A DNA stretch of 64,000 nucleotides. Source: Ianthella basta (Eukaryota; Porifera; Demospongiae; Verongiida; Ianthellidae). The notes under the pieces are model-generated. The model was not told where the DNA came from. It saw only the letters and a program-made list of their open reading frames with translations, and made no database searches. A program made the position numbers and the translations under genes. The number at the start of each line of letters is the position of its first letter. The first letter of the stretch is position 1. Positions 24,249 through 58,904 of the stretch are shown piece after piece. The stretch is taken from positions 7,620,915 to 7,684,914 of the forward strand of contig OZ025870.1 in NCBI GenBank assembly GCA_964019415.1. The letters run 5' to 3'.

Positions 24249-26780
24249 TATGTATATTATGCAAGATATGTTATGTGTTGGTTAAGTGTGCATCAGTACA
24301 TAGCTAGTCTTCATAGTTGTAGCCTAGAGCACATTAATTGTGTAGCCTGCATATTTTCTGTTACATACATACATGTACAATAATTATATCATTTACAGTA
24401 TTTCTTTATGCTTCCTAGGTTCCAAAGACTTCGTATGTCTCTTTACCATGACTTTATAATAGAATATAGTACACCATAGATAGTGCATGCAGAGCTTGAG
24501 TGCAAAATGGCTGAAAGATGCAGACAGTATTCCTTCCTTATGCATGCATGAGTGTAGTCTTGTAACCCAGTCCCCCAGAGGTGCATGGTCTGGTACTTTT
24601 GTTCGATATTTTGATACCGCCTCTGAGGACCGGTGCTTCGCCAAGATCTTGGCAAGTGCCCCCAATTAATTCATGACATACACCTTGACAGCCTGCATAT
24701 CTCGTGCACTTTTAGCTGTAGACCTCTGTTGTACTGGGTAGAAGTGGATACTCGTCAGTGTGCTCATGTACTTATGCCTCTGAAAGTGGTTGATAGATAC
24801 ATGATAATCTTTAATCACCTATTGGGCCGATTGCAATGATGTTGGGAAGCACCCCTCCCTTGTAACAGCTTAAATTGTATTATACTTGCTCTGGTCGCAG
24901 ATGTGTATGGTGTCAGATGGCGTTGAATAGGCTCAGCATTTAAGCTTCACTGGGGATGTCGATTCTTGGCAGAACAAAGTATATTTCATAGCTGTATCAT
25001 TTGTTACACACTAACCTAAAATTAACACTAGATCAGACATTTCAGTAGCCAACTGCAACTGCTGTCAGTGAAGGTACAGTTGAGATATGTACAATGGGAA
25101 CCTTATCTAGCCACCCAGGTCTATATGATACTTTGCAGCGGCCGTCACCTGATATACCAAATGTTTTCTTTTACCCAAATATTGCACAATTGTACCAGAC
25201 CACCTCCTGGGTGTGTGGCTTATACAAGACTATAGCATGAGTGTACAGCACTGACAGTATTATAGTGGTACAATATAGAAAGCATGGTTATGTACGAACA
25301 TATGTATGTATAATTCGTTTTTTGTATATGTAATTCATTGTGACAAAACATAATATTGAAAGGACACAAAAACCAGAAAAGGGATAAGAAACATGTGCGT
25401 GCATGTCATTGCACATGCCAGTACAGTCACATACAGCATGTAGTTAATGCCACAAGAGATCCTGCTTGCTACTCCTCCCGACCACCCCAGCACTGCTGTT
25501 GCATCCCTCTCTGGATGTCCATGGATAGCCTCTGCATATACATAGCGTGCATGCACAAAACAGTCTTTATAGGAAATATTGTAGATTTGTGTTTCATGAG
25601 CTTTTTGTGAAGATTATCAAAAGGAATCATTATAACCTCACAAACATGTATTAGTTATTGGTTATTTGTTTTGTCACTACCCCGATGAAGCATTTTTAAG
25701 CTTATCAGGCCAAGGAATTGAATGTTTGCAGTATGCTGTCTCTGAGAGGGTCACTCAGGCCAGAAAGTACCTTAACAATAAATGGTAATGGTTTATGGTA
25801 TTATAAGATCTAAAAATCTGGTCAGACCATGGCCTGGGCAGCTCTCACAATGGAGAATTCTCCATGCATGCCGTCAATAATATCTGTGTCGGGTTCTTTG
25901 TGCTGTGCTGTCACCCAGTCTGATCTCAGCTGTGCTATGCATTGCTCTCCTAGATCATGAAATAGCATGCATCGATCTGGTGCAGAGGCCCCACCCTGTG
26001 TAGGGACAGGAGCCTGCATAGCTTTTAAGGGAATTAGATCTTATTTTGTGTGTACATGAGCCCCAGTGTATGGCGACTCATGTAAAGTATAACAGCATAA
26101 GCACGTCCTGTAGGAGAGATGTCATATACGTACACGCACACATCCTGCTATGAAGGATGAGCATACTGTAGGAAACAGTCCACCCCCCAACCATGCCTTA
26201 GAAAGGCAGTGAGAAACGAATGGGGGCAATCGTTTGAAAGACAGAACTGCACAAGGGTATTTATATCAGATCTGTAGGCTGAGGGGGTTCAGGGGGTTCA
26301 GAAGAACCCCCTCCCCCCCCCCCCACACACAGCACTGGATAAGTTCCACCTGCCACTGAAAACTCTACATACTGTAATAGCCCCACAAACTTGTCATTCC
26401 ATGTTAACTTCTAATACCTAGGCCTTTAGGTAGTAATATCTCAACTGAACACTGCTCAGCAGCACTCATAGTGTTGCACTGTGTTACATTATGGTTGGAC
26501 AAGAACCCCCCATTTTCTGACCAGGCTACAGGCCTGCATATGGTTGTTAGGGACACAACATAATATTACGCATGCTTACTGTATCTGATTGCAAGCATGA
26601 TAGACCTATCAAGCTGTGGTTGTCTCACTGTGAACATTGTGCATGCTGTTGTTGTCAAATTTCTGTGGGTTGCATGGAAGGGGTATGGCTGACATAGTGA
26701 AGTATGCTATAGATCGTTTGAGTTGGTCAGGTGGCATGGCGATAGTTTAGGTGGAATATCTATTAATGGGTTCCAGACTG
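24249..26780. other. Intergenic region, no gene recognised
   Basis: This follows the end of the TRANK1-like gene. Short open frames on both strands (for example 25,822-26,019 minus) lack known motifs and splice context. A poly-C run lies near 26,312. Palindromic words (GCATGCATGC, TACGTA) are common. I see no gene. Confidence 0.5.
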
Positions 26781-26789
26781 GCGAAAGGT

Positions 26790-27110
26790 GAAGGCCACAG
26801 TGCATGGATTGTCACTTTTTCCCGATGTGCATGGCCTCCAAGGTCCTTCTGTTCAATATCCGATATGGCAGTGGCCTAGACACTCGCTATACTGTACCCT
26901 CAGTCCATGGATCATGTGTTGGGACTTTGTATATGCACTGTTATTCCATTATATGGATCCCCTATCTTCACAGCATACTTATGTTCTGTCATTCTCTTCT
27001 TTGCTTTGTGGTCCTTCTCATGTCTCCAATGTGTGAGTGTTGGCAGTCCTGGCAGGGCACTTCATAGACAATGTTTCATTTCTTTTCTTATCCAACAAGG
27101 TCCTTGGCTT
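26790..27110 (-). pseudogene. Penelope-like element remnant, GIY-YIG endonuclease end
   Basis: Minus-strand pieces in shifting frames match the C-terminal GIY-YIG region of Penelope-like retroelements: IVYEVPCQDC, a HIGDMRRTTKQRREEHK-type arm, HKYAVKIGDPYNGITVH, and an end reading RPLPYRILNRRTLEAM. Stops and frameshifts interrupt it. The reverse transcriptase part is not visible upstream (27,110-27,480). Confidence 0.6.
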
Positions 27111-28735
27111 CACATTCAGTATAATGCTCCTCAAAATACATCTTCTCCCAGCTATAGAGGTGTACATACTTGCTCAGTACCTTGACCACTCCTCTGACAT
27201 ACAGCCACATCATTGGCTTGGCTGGGTCTTCCTCTCTTCTATCTCCCTGCAGCTGGTTGCAGTTGTGGAGAAGGTTCTCTTGACTGCATGTGCTCTCGTG
27301 GTATCCATTGGCTATGAAGCCTTCCTCCAGATGGTGCAACTCTGCCTGTGTGCCCTGCATATTCATGAATATGCATTGATGATACCATCACATCAAGCAG
27401 GTAGCAGAGAATAGCATGCATGGTATCATAGACATCCATATCTACATGTAGGAATACTGATGGGCACTCATTCAAAGCAGTGTTTCATGTAGATAGCTGT
27501 AGTTTATCATGTTTGGTGCAGTTCATGTCAGTACCCCTATGGTCAGGGCCATTGACACTTCGAATTCCAGAACTATATAGTTACTTTCCAAAAGGACTGG
27601 TTATGAGTCTCACTGGAGCTTACATAATATTTGACTGTGCAAATGGCACTGATTTGCTTAGAACCACTTTTGTGCCTTTCAAGGTCTTTATATACATGTC
27701 ACTTGTCCCACACATCCTTCAGTCATGCAGTTGACGAAGGCTTGTGGCTGATCGCAAAATGTACTGATCATGCAATTCTTCCAGTTATTACATTAACTCA
27801 CTCAAAGCCAGTGCATACACCAATAGGTATATAAAGTAGTATGCTGACTGTTCCCACTGCAATTTACCCTAACCAGCTGCAGCCAGCCCTGACATTCCAC
27901 AGGTACATATCTGATGTGTCCTGACAATGGAACTAAGGTGTATGAGATCACACCAGAATGTGTGTACGTATGTGAGATCAATTACTAGCTATAGCTTGTG
28001 ATCAACATCTAACTAGTGGACAGGTTTATAGGATGACTAGCACTGCTGGAAATAGTGTTCAGAGTGAAGTGGTATGTGTGTAAACAAAGAGGGTTGGGTA
28101 TAGTAAATGTTCCTGGCATGGCCAAATGCTGCTGGCTATACGATATAGTCAGGTTAACATTAATTCCCTCGCCTTAATTGTACATGTGTCCATGAATGTA
28201 AAAGGCTCTGGAACTAAATAACCATTGAGGGGATAAGGCTTTATCTTAGAAAAATAATTCATAATTATAACTCTGTTATGCAAAATGATACCTATTTAAA
28301 TATTACATGTATGGTCATAGAAGGACATTTTGATCTTGATTGAAAATCTGCATTGTGATTGGCTGTGCTGCAATATGATAAATGACACGCACATACTGCC
28401 TGCACAGAGAACAAGAAGCCTTTAGACCTTACAGGCTAATGCACTGCCTGAGGTGTTGCACCTGCAATATCACAGGACACAGTCAAAGAATAATAATAAT
28501 AATTATTGTAACAATATATTACTAACAAAATTGCTACATGTTTACTAAGTACAGACTTGAAGCCATAACAGTGACATTGCATGCAAGGATGCATGCACAC
28601 TTGAGTGATGTGACTGTGGGGGGAACTACAGGTCATCCCAGTCAAGGTCGTGATGGTTCTGTGGAGCCATGTTGCTGCCCGGGGGTTGGGGGCGTGGCAA
28701 GGGCAAGGCAGACATACCCATACCCTACACATGAA
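27111..28735. other. Intergenic region, no gene recognised
   Basis: Overlapping frames on both strands at 27,037-27,480 have no domain that I recognise. The rest is AT-rich with an AATAAT run near 28,490. No RNA gene is seen. Confidence 0.45.
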
Positions 28736-28737
28736 TG

Positions 28738-28905
28738 AGAGAGAGGAAAGGAGATGGAGGGAAGGAGAGAAGGGGAGTGGAGGAGGGAAGGGAGTGAGGG
28801 AGGGAGGGAGAGGGGAAAGGAGAGAGACGGAGAGGGAAGGAGGGAGGGAGGGAGGGAAGGAAGGGAGAGAGGGAGGGAGGGAGAGAAAGATAGGAAGGAG
28901 GGAGT
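28738..28905. repeat. Purine-rich (GGGA/GGAA)n low-complexity tract
   Basis: About 170 bases almost entirely of G and A on the plus strand, mainly GGGAGGGA and GGAAGGA units. The Pro/Ser/Leu-rich minus-strand frames over it are artefacts. Such tracts can form triplex or quadruplex structures. Confidence 0.9.
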
Positions 28906-29785
28906 AAAGCAAATTTAATCACAGTAAACACTTTGACCTAAAAGAGGACCAACCCAATACCAAGCGGCACCATGCATCGGCTGTCACAGCTACCTCACAC
29001 AGACTGGTGGTGGCACTGCTCACTCCAATCACTAACCATAGGCAGTCTTGGTACCTGTCCAAAGTGTGCAAAATGAGGAGACCGTAGGGGGACCCTCTGG
29101 AATGGCCCCGAAGGCAGCTGGTGAGAAGGTGCACTGAAATTTCGTGGGCCTGGCAAGATGCCAACATTCCGTGCCATTGGGAAGCACTGCATCAGCTCCT
29201 AATGGCAGCCAGACAGAACACACACTGTTTGACAGCTTCACTACATACATAAAAACTGACTAGGTCCTATTTAAGACATATCATATTCCAAATCTTCTTC
29301 ATTCCTCCATTGTGAAATGCATTGTACGTATCACTGTGGGGACCCCATAAAGAGTCCACCACTATACAGCTAACCATAGTTCATCAACTGTATCTGTATA
29401 TTGTCTCTACTCGCAGTTCTACAGTATATACAGGGTCTATCCATCTATGCTGTGTAGTACGGATGGGATTGAGAGAGAGTACAACTTCAGTTGTTGATTA
29501 CATTTTTGCTCATGATCTGCTCGCCTATATTGTACAACATAGCAATGAGCCTCTAATACATCAAATTACAACATAATGTCCATATTTTGATGGAGCTACT
29601 TCTACAGCCTACAGGTACGTATGACACTAGGTGAGCAATGATGGTTGGGCTTCACACGGAGCAATGTCTAAACATCCAGTTAAAGGAATGTTATTGCTAT
29701 TGTGTATCTGATGTCTGCCAGTTGCCACACAGTGTTGTGGTTGCTACTGCACAACTATGCAAGCACTAAATAAGCAACACTTCCA

Positions 29786-52395
<22,610 letters not shown>

Positions 52396-53097
52396 AGTTT
52401 AAAACGCTCGATAACGCAGAATCATAAACCTTGTCTTCCCTCACGTGTCGATGTGTTCATGTGGATCATGGAACGCTCACGTGAGTCAGGGGGAACCCCT
52501 TTGCGGTCGCGTGCACAGACGAGGGCGGTCTGCCTCCTAGTCTGGTCCAAGGGGGGGTTAATCTGGCTCGTTAGACCGTCCCATCTAAATGCTGGGCGTT
52601 TAGGGCTGGGAAGAGACGGTATCAGCATAGATTATCTATGGTCTCAGGGCCTGGTGACTTTGGTCGACTTTCTTGGGCCCGGGAGTCGATTCCGATTGCG
52701 TAACATTAGGAGCGGTTATATCAGCCTACGCGAATCTCTTGACGTAAAGTCGGTCGCTGTCCCTTTTCGATCGCCTGCGCGCGATCAAACACACAAGCTA
52801 CAGTACCAGCTTCACACAGCCCGTTGCATCTTTAGCTAAGCTAGATACCTTCTGCGCTAACGACTTGTGCACCTGCAGGCGTCGATTTCAGACAGAACAA
52901 CGCAGGAGCTGCGAGCCGAAATCGTAAGGGCGATACTTGCCGATCGAGGGGGATAGAATACGGCAAAGACTGCTTAGGGATACTTCCTTCCATCTTCGGT
53001 CGTGGTTATGCAACAATTGGGCCATTCTGCAATCTGATTGGCCAGCGGCCAACCATAGATAGAGGAAAGAAAGAACCCTACCATGCTATGATCAAAT

Positions 53098-53700
53098 TCA
53101 CCGCCTAGGCCAGACTTTCAGGCCAATACTAGGCAGATGATGATCATCAGTGGGGCGAGCCTGAGCAAGGAACAAACCAATAACACCACACACACTCAGC
53201 AGACTGCAGAGATTGTAGCTGCAGGCCAGGAAATGCCTCACAGCAAGCGATACATTGCACCACCTCCAGTTTAGATAGGTGTCTATGGAAGGCACCCATT
53301 TGTGACGAACCACAGGCTGTTCAAGCAGTGAAGGTTGCGGCTGCAAGCGACGTTGTGCTCTATGCCTTTCTCTGTCACGGTCTAATCGTGCTTCTGTCTC
53401 TGCAACAGTTTCAACAGCACGCGTCGTTCGGTCTGGGCAGCACTTATCTGCAGCAGTCGGGCCTGCACTTTCTGCAGAGAGTCGTGTCCTCTGGGCAGCA
53501 CTTAACTGCTGCAGGCGGGCCTGTGTCGCATCAGCAGTTGCGTTGGCCACTCGGATAGCGCGCCTGGCCGGGCCCTGTCCCGTTCTTCGCACTCTCAACC
53601 GTTCTTCTCTGGGTTCAGGTTATTCAGAGGCACGGTTGTCTCTCCCGCTCTCGCTTCCGCTGTAGGCGCTCCGCGTGGGCCGGATCCATGTCGTCGTCCC
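53098..53700 (-). pseudogene. Transposable-element ORF remnant with STPR-like Arg/Ala/Glu repeats
   Basis: Minus strand. A potential start MDPAHAERLQRKRERE lies near 53,690. Shifted frames follow, then a frame with repeat units like AETEARLDRDRERHRAQRR and QLSAAQRTRLSAESAG. Such repeats are seen in ORFs of invertebrate Helitron-like and other mobile elements (STPR-type DNA-binding repeats). Several frame breaks show decay. Confidence 0.45.
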
Positions 53701-53836
53701 TGAAACATGTACACTGTGCAGTATGTATAATTGTTTGTACATGCACGATAGTGCAACCACAATGTTTGTGAAGCCAAGAGCGGCTAGTACAAATCCGACT
53801 CACAAATAGAACTATACGGTAAGACGTACGAGACTA

Positions 53837-53875
53837 CATAGATAGTGGAGGGAATAATTCCTTCCACTATCTATG
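53837..53875. mobile_element. 39-bp palindromic insertion flanked by 9-bp direct repeats
   Basis: The sequence CATAGATAGTGGA...TCCACTATCTATG is palindromic almost throughout, and ACGAGACTA occurs directly on both sides (53,828-53,836 and 53,876-53,884). This looks like a minimal foldback element with its target duplication. It lies 71 bases before the ZIP start codon, so probably in the 5' leader or promoter. Confidence 0.6.
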
Positions 53876-53946
53876 ACGAGACTAAGAAACGATCTGGCTA
53901 CGCGAGACTTGCAGTCACCAGCGGGGGCCAGCTCTGAGTCCACAGT

Positions 53947-55639
53947 ATGAACGGCAGCTATGACAATGTATCAAGCTATTTCGAGGAATGTCTTGACCCC
54001 TCTCTGTGTGTTGTGCCCAACTTTGAAGACAACATCCCTCTCGCGTTCGGACTGACGATCGCGGCCGGTTTGGCCACAGTACTGGGCGCCATCCCGCCCC
54101 TCCTGCCCTGCATTAAGCATACCAACCGTAAACTTCTGTCGGGAAGTCTCTCCTTAGCAGCCGGTGTGATGTTGTACGTCTCCTGCACAGAGATATTGTT
54201 AAAGTCCTCTAACAACTTCTGTTGCATCACTAGCCAACACTTCACACTGGCCACCATTGGATGTTTCTTTGGCGGGATTCTGATCACAGTAGTCCTTGAT
54301 TCGCTGGTGCATCTACTGGAGAGGTTCGACCAGAGTACAGCAAAGAGAAAGTGTTGCTCACGTGTGTCTAAAGTAGCTTGCAAGGGGTGTTGTAAACGAA
54401 AGTACAAGGGTAAGGAGAAGCCATGCAGTGATAGCAGTGATGGGAACCAGACTGATGGGCTGACAGTCTCCAGTGACTCTAGCATAACACAATGCCAGAT
54501 GGACTTGGAGGGTGGCATGTGCACAAGTAGTAAGAGTGAGGATGGCAAGGGGAAGGTTTTGGAATTTGAGCTGCATAGTTCTCGCATTCCACAATCTCCA
54601 AAAGTTGTGAGAAGGGCTTCATACTTGAGTATGGTGGAAAAGGTGTGTGAGCATATTATATGTATGCACGGATTACCCTGTGTCCCTGACCATGTCGGTG
54701 TGAACCCTGGTTTAGTCACCTGCAAGGTATCTGTGTCTGTATACAGTGTGATTAATCACATACAAAGTGTTAGTGTAAATTCTTGTTGGATAAGACTTAA
54801 AGTGTTGTAGAGCATTTGTACTGGTACATATATAGCATTGTGAAATGTTATTACTGAACATTCAGCGTGATTCCACTGCCAAGTGGGTGTATCCAGTTCA
54901 TGGGTTCAATGGGTCTTCTGGTTTACCACAGCTGGTTTTATTCACGATGATCTAACCCTGATGAAGCCTTCTTAGTGGTGTGTGTCATTGTGTATTATAG
55001 TTATCTGTTTGAAGTGGTATGAAGTTCAAATAAGCTGATAAGCTTGGTACCACCCACCCCCCCTGTACAGTCTCTATTGTCCACCTACTGTAGGCACACT
55101 CCATTGGCCAGCCCCCCAGCCACCAGGAGGAAGCAGACACTGCAATGATCCTAGCGAATATCAATGATGTCGGTGATGTGCGTCGGCTGAAGCGGACTGG
55201 TGTACTTACCTGCCTGGCCATCGGCATACACAACTTCCCTGAAGGACTGGCAACATTTGTAGCCACCACCTCATCTCCAACCTTTGGTGCTGCTCTTGCC
55301 ATTGCCATTGCTCTACACAATATACCCGAAGGTCTCACAGTTGCAATGCCTATTTTCTATGCAACCAAAAGCAGGTGGAAGGCTTTCCTTTTTGCTGCCA
55401 TCTCAGGCCTTGCTGAGCCACTAGGGGCACTCTGTGGTTGGCTGGTATTGAAGAATTCATTTGGTCCTGCCCTGTATGGGATATGCTTTGGTTTGGTAGG
55501 AGGAATGATGGTATACATATCGTTGGCTGAGTTGCTGCGAACAGCACTTAGGTTTGATCCCAACGGCTACATTGCCATTCCAAGTCTGGTTGCAGGAATG
55601 TTTGTCATGGCAATCAGTCTGCTGCTCTTTGTATACTAA
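53947..55639 (+). CDS. ZIP-family (ZupT-like) zinc/metal transporter
   Basis: Two exons, 53947-54642 and 55094-55639, join in phase 0 (donor AAG|GTGTGT, acceptor CTGTAG) and encode 413 residues. The first exon gives membrane segments LAFGLTIAAGLATVLGAIPP, LLSGSLSLAAGVMLYVSCTE and FTLATIGCFFGGILITVVLD. It then runs into a long cytosolic loop rich in Cys, Lys and Ser (KCCSRVSKVACKGCCKRKYK), probably regulatory. The second exon carries the metal-site helices HNFPEG (His about 278) and HNIPEG (His about 307), and further segments ending in LVAGMFVMAISLLLFVY. The HNxPEG pair and the AISGLAEPLGALCGWLVL block match ZupT/ZIP transporters, which move Zn2+ and related ions into the cytosol. The loop is longer than in bacterial ZupT. 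ATG 53,947 is the first in frame. Confidence 0.9.
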
Positions 55640-58600
55640 AGCCAACTCAGCAATGCTACACAATCTATTTCAAAAACCAATGCTGCATAGGTACGTAAGT
55701 ATTTAATATTTATTTTGACACTCATTCATTCTCCATGTACCATGATTTATTATTATATTTGCCGGTGCTGGTCCGGTTCACTGCCATTTTTCCCTTCCCC
55801 CCTCTTTCCTTACCATGTGTAGTTCCGAATGTTGTCTTTCATGATTTATTACAGTTGTATTTGTTGGCATTCTCTCCAGTCTTCTTTCATCAATCTACAC
55901 TTTTAACATTAGCGTCATTTATTCTATCTTCTATGCTGTGCTCTGTATGCCTGGTTTGGCTGAAGTGCCAGTTGTATCGTAGACACATGTTATGTCTGTG
56001 GTGCATGGTATGCATGGTATGTATCTACAGTATGTATCTTGATTGATGTCTACTTTGTAATGCGTGAATGTAAGTACATGTGGCTGGCCTTGTGTGTGTT
56101 ATAAATTATGTGCAAGAGGTCACCTTGCAGGTCGTGTTATTAGGCTGCAATAGATAATTGTTAGATATTCACATCTGGACATCCTGCCCGACCTAAGTCA
56201 TTCTAGGTGTTATGGTTATTTAAGATTATATGCTTTGTGCTAATACTGGCTAGCTCATTTCAGATCACATGCCAAGCATATTCAGCTATCCCCATGCAGT
56301 TATTCTGCTTCGATCAGGACAATTCTTTGATGTTTGAGAGCTTGGCTAAACCGTACTCCAGCAATAATGATTGATTACGTATATGACAGGACTATTGCAA
56401 TGTTGCACACCTCCTTAGCCGCCTACCACAGAGTTGAGGCTACACTGTTAGAGGTTTGTCTGCATGCTCCAGTAATTGCATGAGTCTATGTATCTGGCTG
56501 ATAAGTTCATCAGCTACAATTTACAGTTTAAAATTTGCAAGGTAGTGGATGAAGACCTTCATGGTCATGACATGCATAGCATCTCGCTAATCTAATAATT
56601 GCATGCTCACTGTTAAATGCATTGCTTGCCTATAATTATATATATAGCTTAGGGTTAATTGCAAGTTCATGCAATGCCATAGCTGGCATGGCCTCTACCC
56701 CATCAGCCTCTCAGTACGTATGTCTACACCATTGGACATGCATCGTATTAACATTGCATCACTAATAGCTAAATGTTCTACTGCATGTATGTTGTTCATT
56801 TCGTTATTGATGATAATTGTATACTTTTTCATTCACAGTGACATCATTAATTCTGAACTCTGCCTATTTTTGCCATGCATATGATGCCTATCTTAATTAG
56901 CTTGCGCACATTTCTTGTAGCTGCAGCTTAACACTAATTCTATAGTATGTGAACTTGATTTGTACTGCCACAATCCAGGTGTGATGCGCACAGTACAATT
57001 CAGCATTATGTACTAGTATCACATGGCTGCGAAGGCATTCGCTAATTTATCACACGAGGGCGCGAAGCGCCCGAGTGCGATAAATTAGCGAAACGCCCGA
57101 GGGCCCATATTATCACTGGCTTACAGTCGAACAGGAACGATTTGCGCTTGAATTCCCTTGCCGTCGAATCATTTTACTGAACGAACTAGACTATAATTAC
57201 TACAGAAACCGAAGAACACGATCTTCTTGACGAAGAAAAGTGAAGGGCTAAGCTAATGTATCTTGTTACATGAGGAGGACATACATCAAAGGAAGCAACT
57301 GTGCATATTATTTTGGCAAATGCACTGGATAACGCACAGTTGCCTTATTTGGAAGTGCATAACGCATTGTTTTATAACGCACTGCTTTGAAAGGGGCTCT
57401 TATTGACATATCCAATCATTTTCTAGCCTTATGTAAACGCTTGTCTGCTGTTTTAGCAAAATCCCTTTCAGCACCTCGTGAACTTTCAGATGAACTTTGG
57501 CTCTTCAATGATGAGTGCATGACACTTAGAAAATGGCCATCTCCCAAAAATTATGCCTGGCACAGCACTGCACATGCATGTTTGATGGCAGAGACTTGAA
57601 ATTATGTATGCAATATCTTTACATTCTTCTGAATGTGATTTTACCACAAGATCCCTCTCAGTACTTTACTAGTGAAGTTGCCCTAATTTTGCTTTTAATT
57701 TCATGTCTTCTTTTTTCTATTCAGCAATGCATACTATGCCCAAGTCATTCAGCACTTCTTTCAGTTTCACTTGACCCAAATGCAAGTGTGCCTACCTGGC
57801 TGTGCACTCACCTCCTTCTCATGTCATTATTGTAATGGTCTCCCTGCATGGGCATTTGACTTTTTCATCACAGTGACTCTGCAATTGGTACCTTATTAAT
57901 GCACATTGGTACATACTTCACTTCATGCTCACATATGCCTTCAAGATAAGGTAATGTACCCTGTCCATAAAGTGGCTATGAATGGATTGCTAGCTATATG
58001 CTGGCAGCCTAGGCCTGTAGCTGCTCATTAAGAAGTTCTATCTGCCAAGTGCAGGTCCATCCCATGCATTCAATACTCCTCACCGGCCCCGACCCCTCAC
58101 TTCACACTATAGAGGTACACAGCTACCTATGTGCTTTAGAAGAGAAGAAGCTGTATGGACTAGTTAGCTAACATTACTATTCACTGTCAGAGTTAGGAGT
58201 CTCAGGTCATTGAGAAGAACAAAGAGATATTGATCACAGTATGCATGCATCATGGTGGGCATATTGAGAAGGTGTACGGTGGGTAGAGAGTTGCTATGGT
58301 GAATGCTGGAGGCATTATAGTGGCTATATGCAAAGGTAAGCTAATGAAGGCAGTATGAGGTTATTATATGATAGCAGCAAAGCATGCATGCATGCGCCAG
58401 TTCAGGGTCAGATGCATATGTGGACCGGTTCAGTTTAGGTCAAGTTGTGAGGCAGGGAAGCACTAGCTGTGCCATATAGCTGGGTTGCTTACCCTCTTCA
58501 CGGACAGTAGCTAGCTATGTAGCTATTGTGACATACAGCTAGAGCCAAGCAGCTGTTTTTTTATGCATGGCTCGATTGTGTGCCTATGTCCATTAGGGTG

Positions 58601-58780
58601 CACAGTACATTGCAGCAGCTGCTAGTGAGACTCTGTGAGTGAGTGACACTAGTGAGAAAGCCAAGTCATGTGGTAATATGTAATTACTGCAAATGAACCA
58701 ATATGCACAAGCATAAACACACTAGCTATCTATAGATAAATGAAGTGAGGGCTTCTCAGCTGGCTCAGGCATCAGAAAGG
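55640..58780. other. Intergenic region, no gene recognised
   Basis: Short frames here (55,735-56,046; 57,533-57,835) are hydrophobic by composition and lack motifs. A hairpin element is annotated at 57,040-57,090. Nearby are three ATAACGCA words (57,330-57,385), suggesting a non-autonomous transposon of a few hundred bases. Confidence 0.5.
57040..57090. repeat. 51-base hairpin with GGGCGC-GAA-GCGCCC tip
   Basis: The 12-base outer arms CGCTAATTTATC and GATAAATTAGCG enclose an inner GC-rich palindrome. The inner part is the inverted form of the tip in the hairpin at 13,830-13,937 (CTCGGGYGCTTCGCRCCCTC in both, up to strand). Confidence 0.8.
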
Positions 58781-58819
58781 GTTGGTTCTCTAATACCAGC
58801 TTCACAACAGGGTTGAAAA

Positions 58820-58866
58820 CCTTGCCGACGTTTCGACCAGATGCTCTGGTCTTCTTCAGGGCGAAG
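58820..58866 (-). ncRNA. Hammerhead-ribozyme-like motif of Penelope type
   Basis: Read on the minus strand, the order is stem I 5' strand (CTTCGCC), CTGAAGA (fits the CUGANGA core), a perfect 7-bp stem II (GACCAGA/TCTGGTC, loop GCA), GAAAC, and the cleavage triplet GTC. It ends with GGCAAGG, which pairs with the stem I strand at six of seven positions. Stem III would be only the self-complementary ACGT, as in dimeric minimal hammerheads known from Penelope-like retroelements. One additional A between CUGANGA and stem II departs from the canonical core, so activity is unproven. Confidence 0.5.
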
Positions 58867-58904
58867 ATAGGCTGATATAGAAGATATCTATAGATAGCTA
58901 AATG

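Larger units (their letters stand above)
52396..53946. promoter_or_regulatory. Divergent promoter region between the HELZ-type and ZIP genes
   Basis: About 1.55 kb separates the minus-strand start at 52,395 from the plus-strand start at 53,947. The part from 52,400 to 53,000 is visibly richer in CpG (GCGCGCGATC, TCGACG, CGATCG) than the flanking introns, as expected of a promoter. No TATA box or initiator could be assigned. The right half is interrupted by a transposon ORF remnant (53,098-53,700) and a short palindromic insertion. Confidence 0.45.

Noticed and set aside
24545-24680. Inverted repeat around CGCCAAGATCTTGGCAAG as a transposon end
   Set aside because: Only a short palindrome; no paired ends or target duplication could be found.
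26788-27414. Overlapping plus-strand frames of 80-125 codons
   Set aside because: Antisense to the GIY-YIG remnant; hydrophobic by composition, no start context or splice support.
28436-28931. Pro/Ser-rich minus-strand frames
   Set aside because: Translations of the purine/pyrimidine low-complexity tract.
53976-54725. 249-codon minus-strand frame
   Set aside because: Antisense shadow of the ZIP transporter first exon; no motifs.
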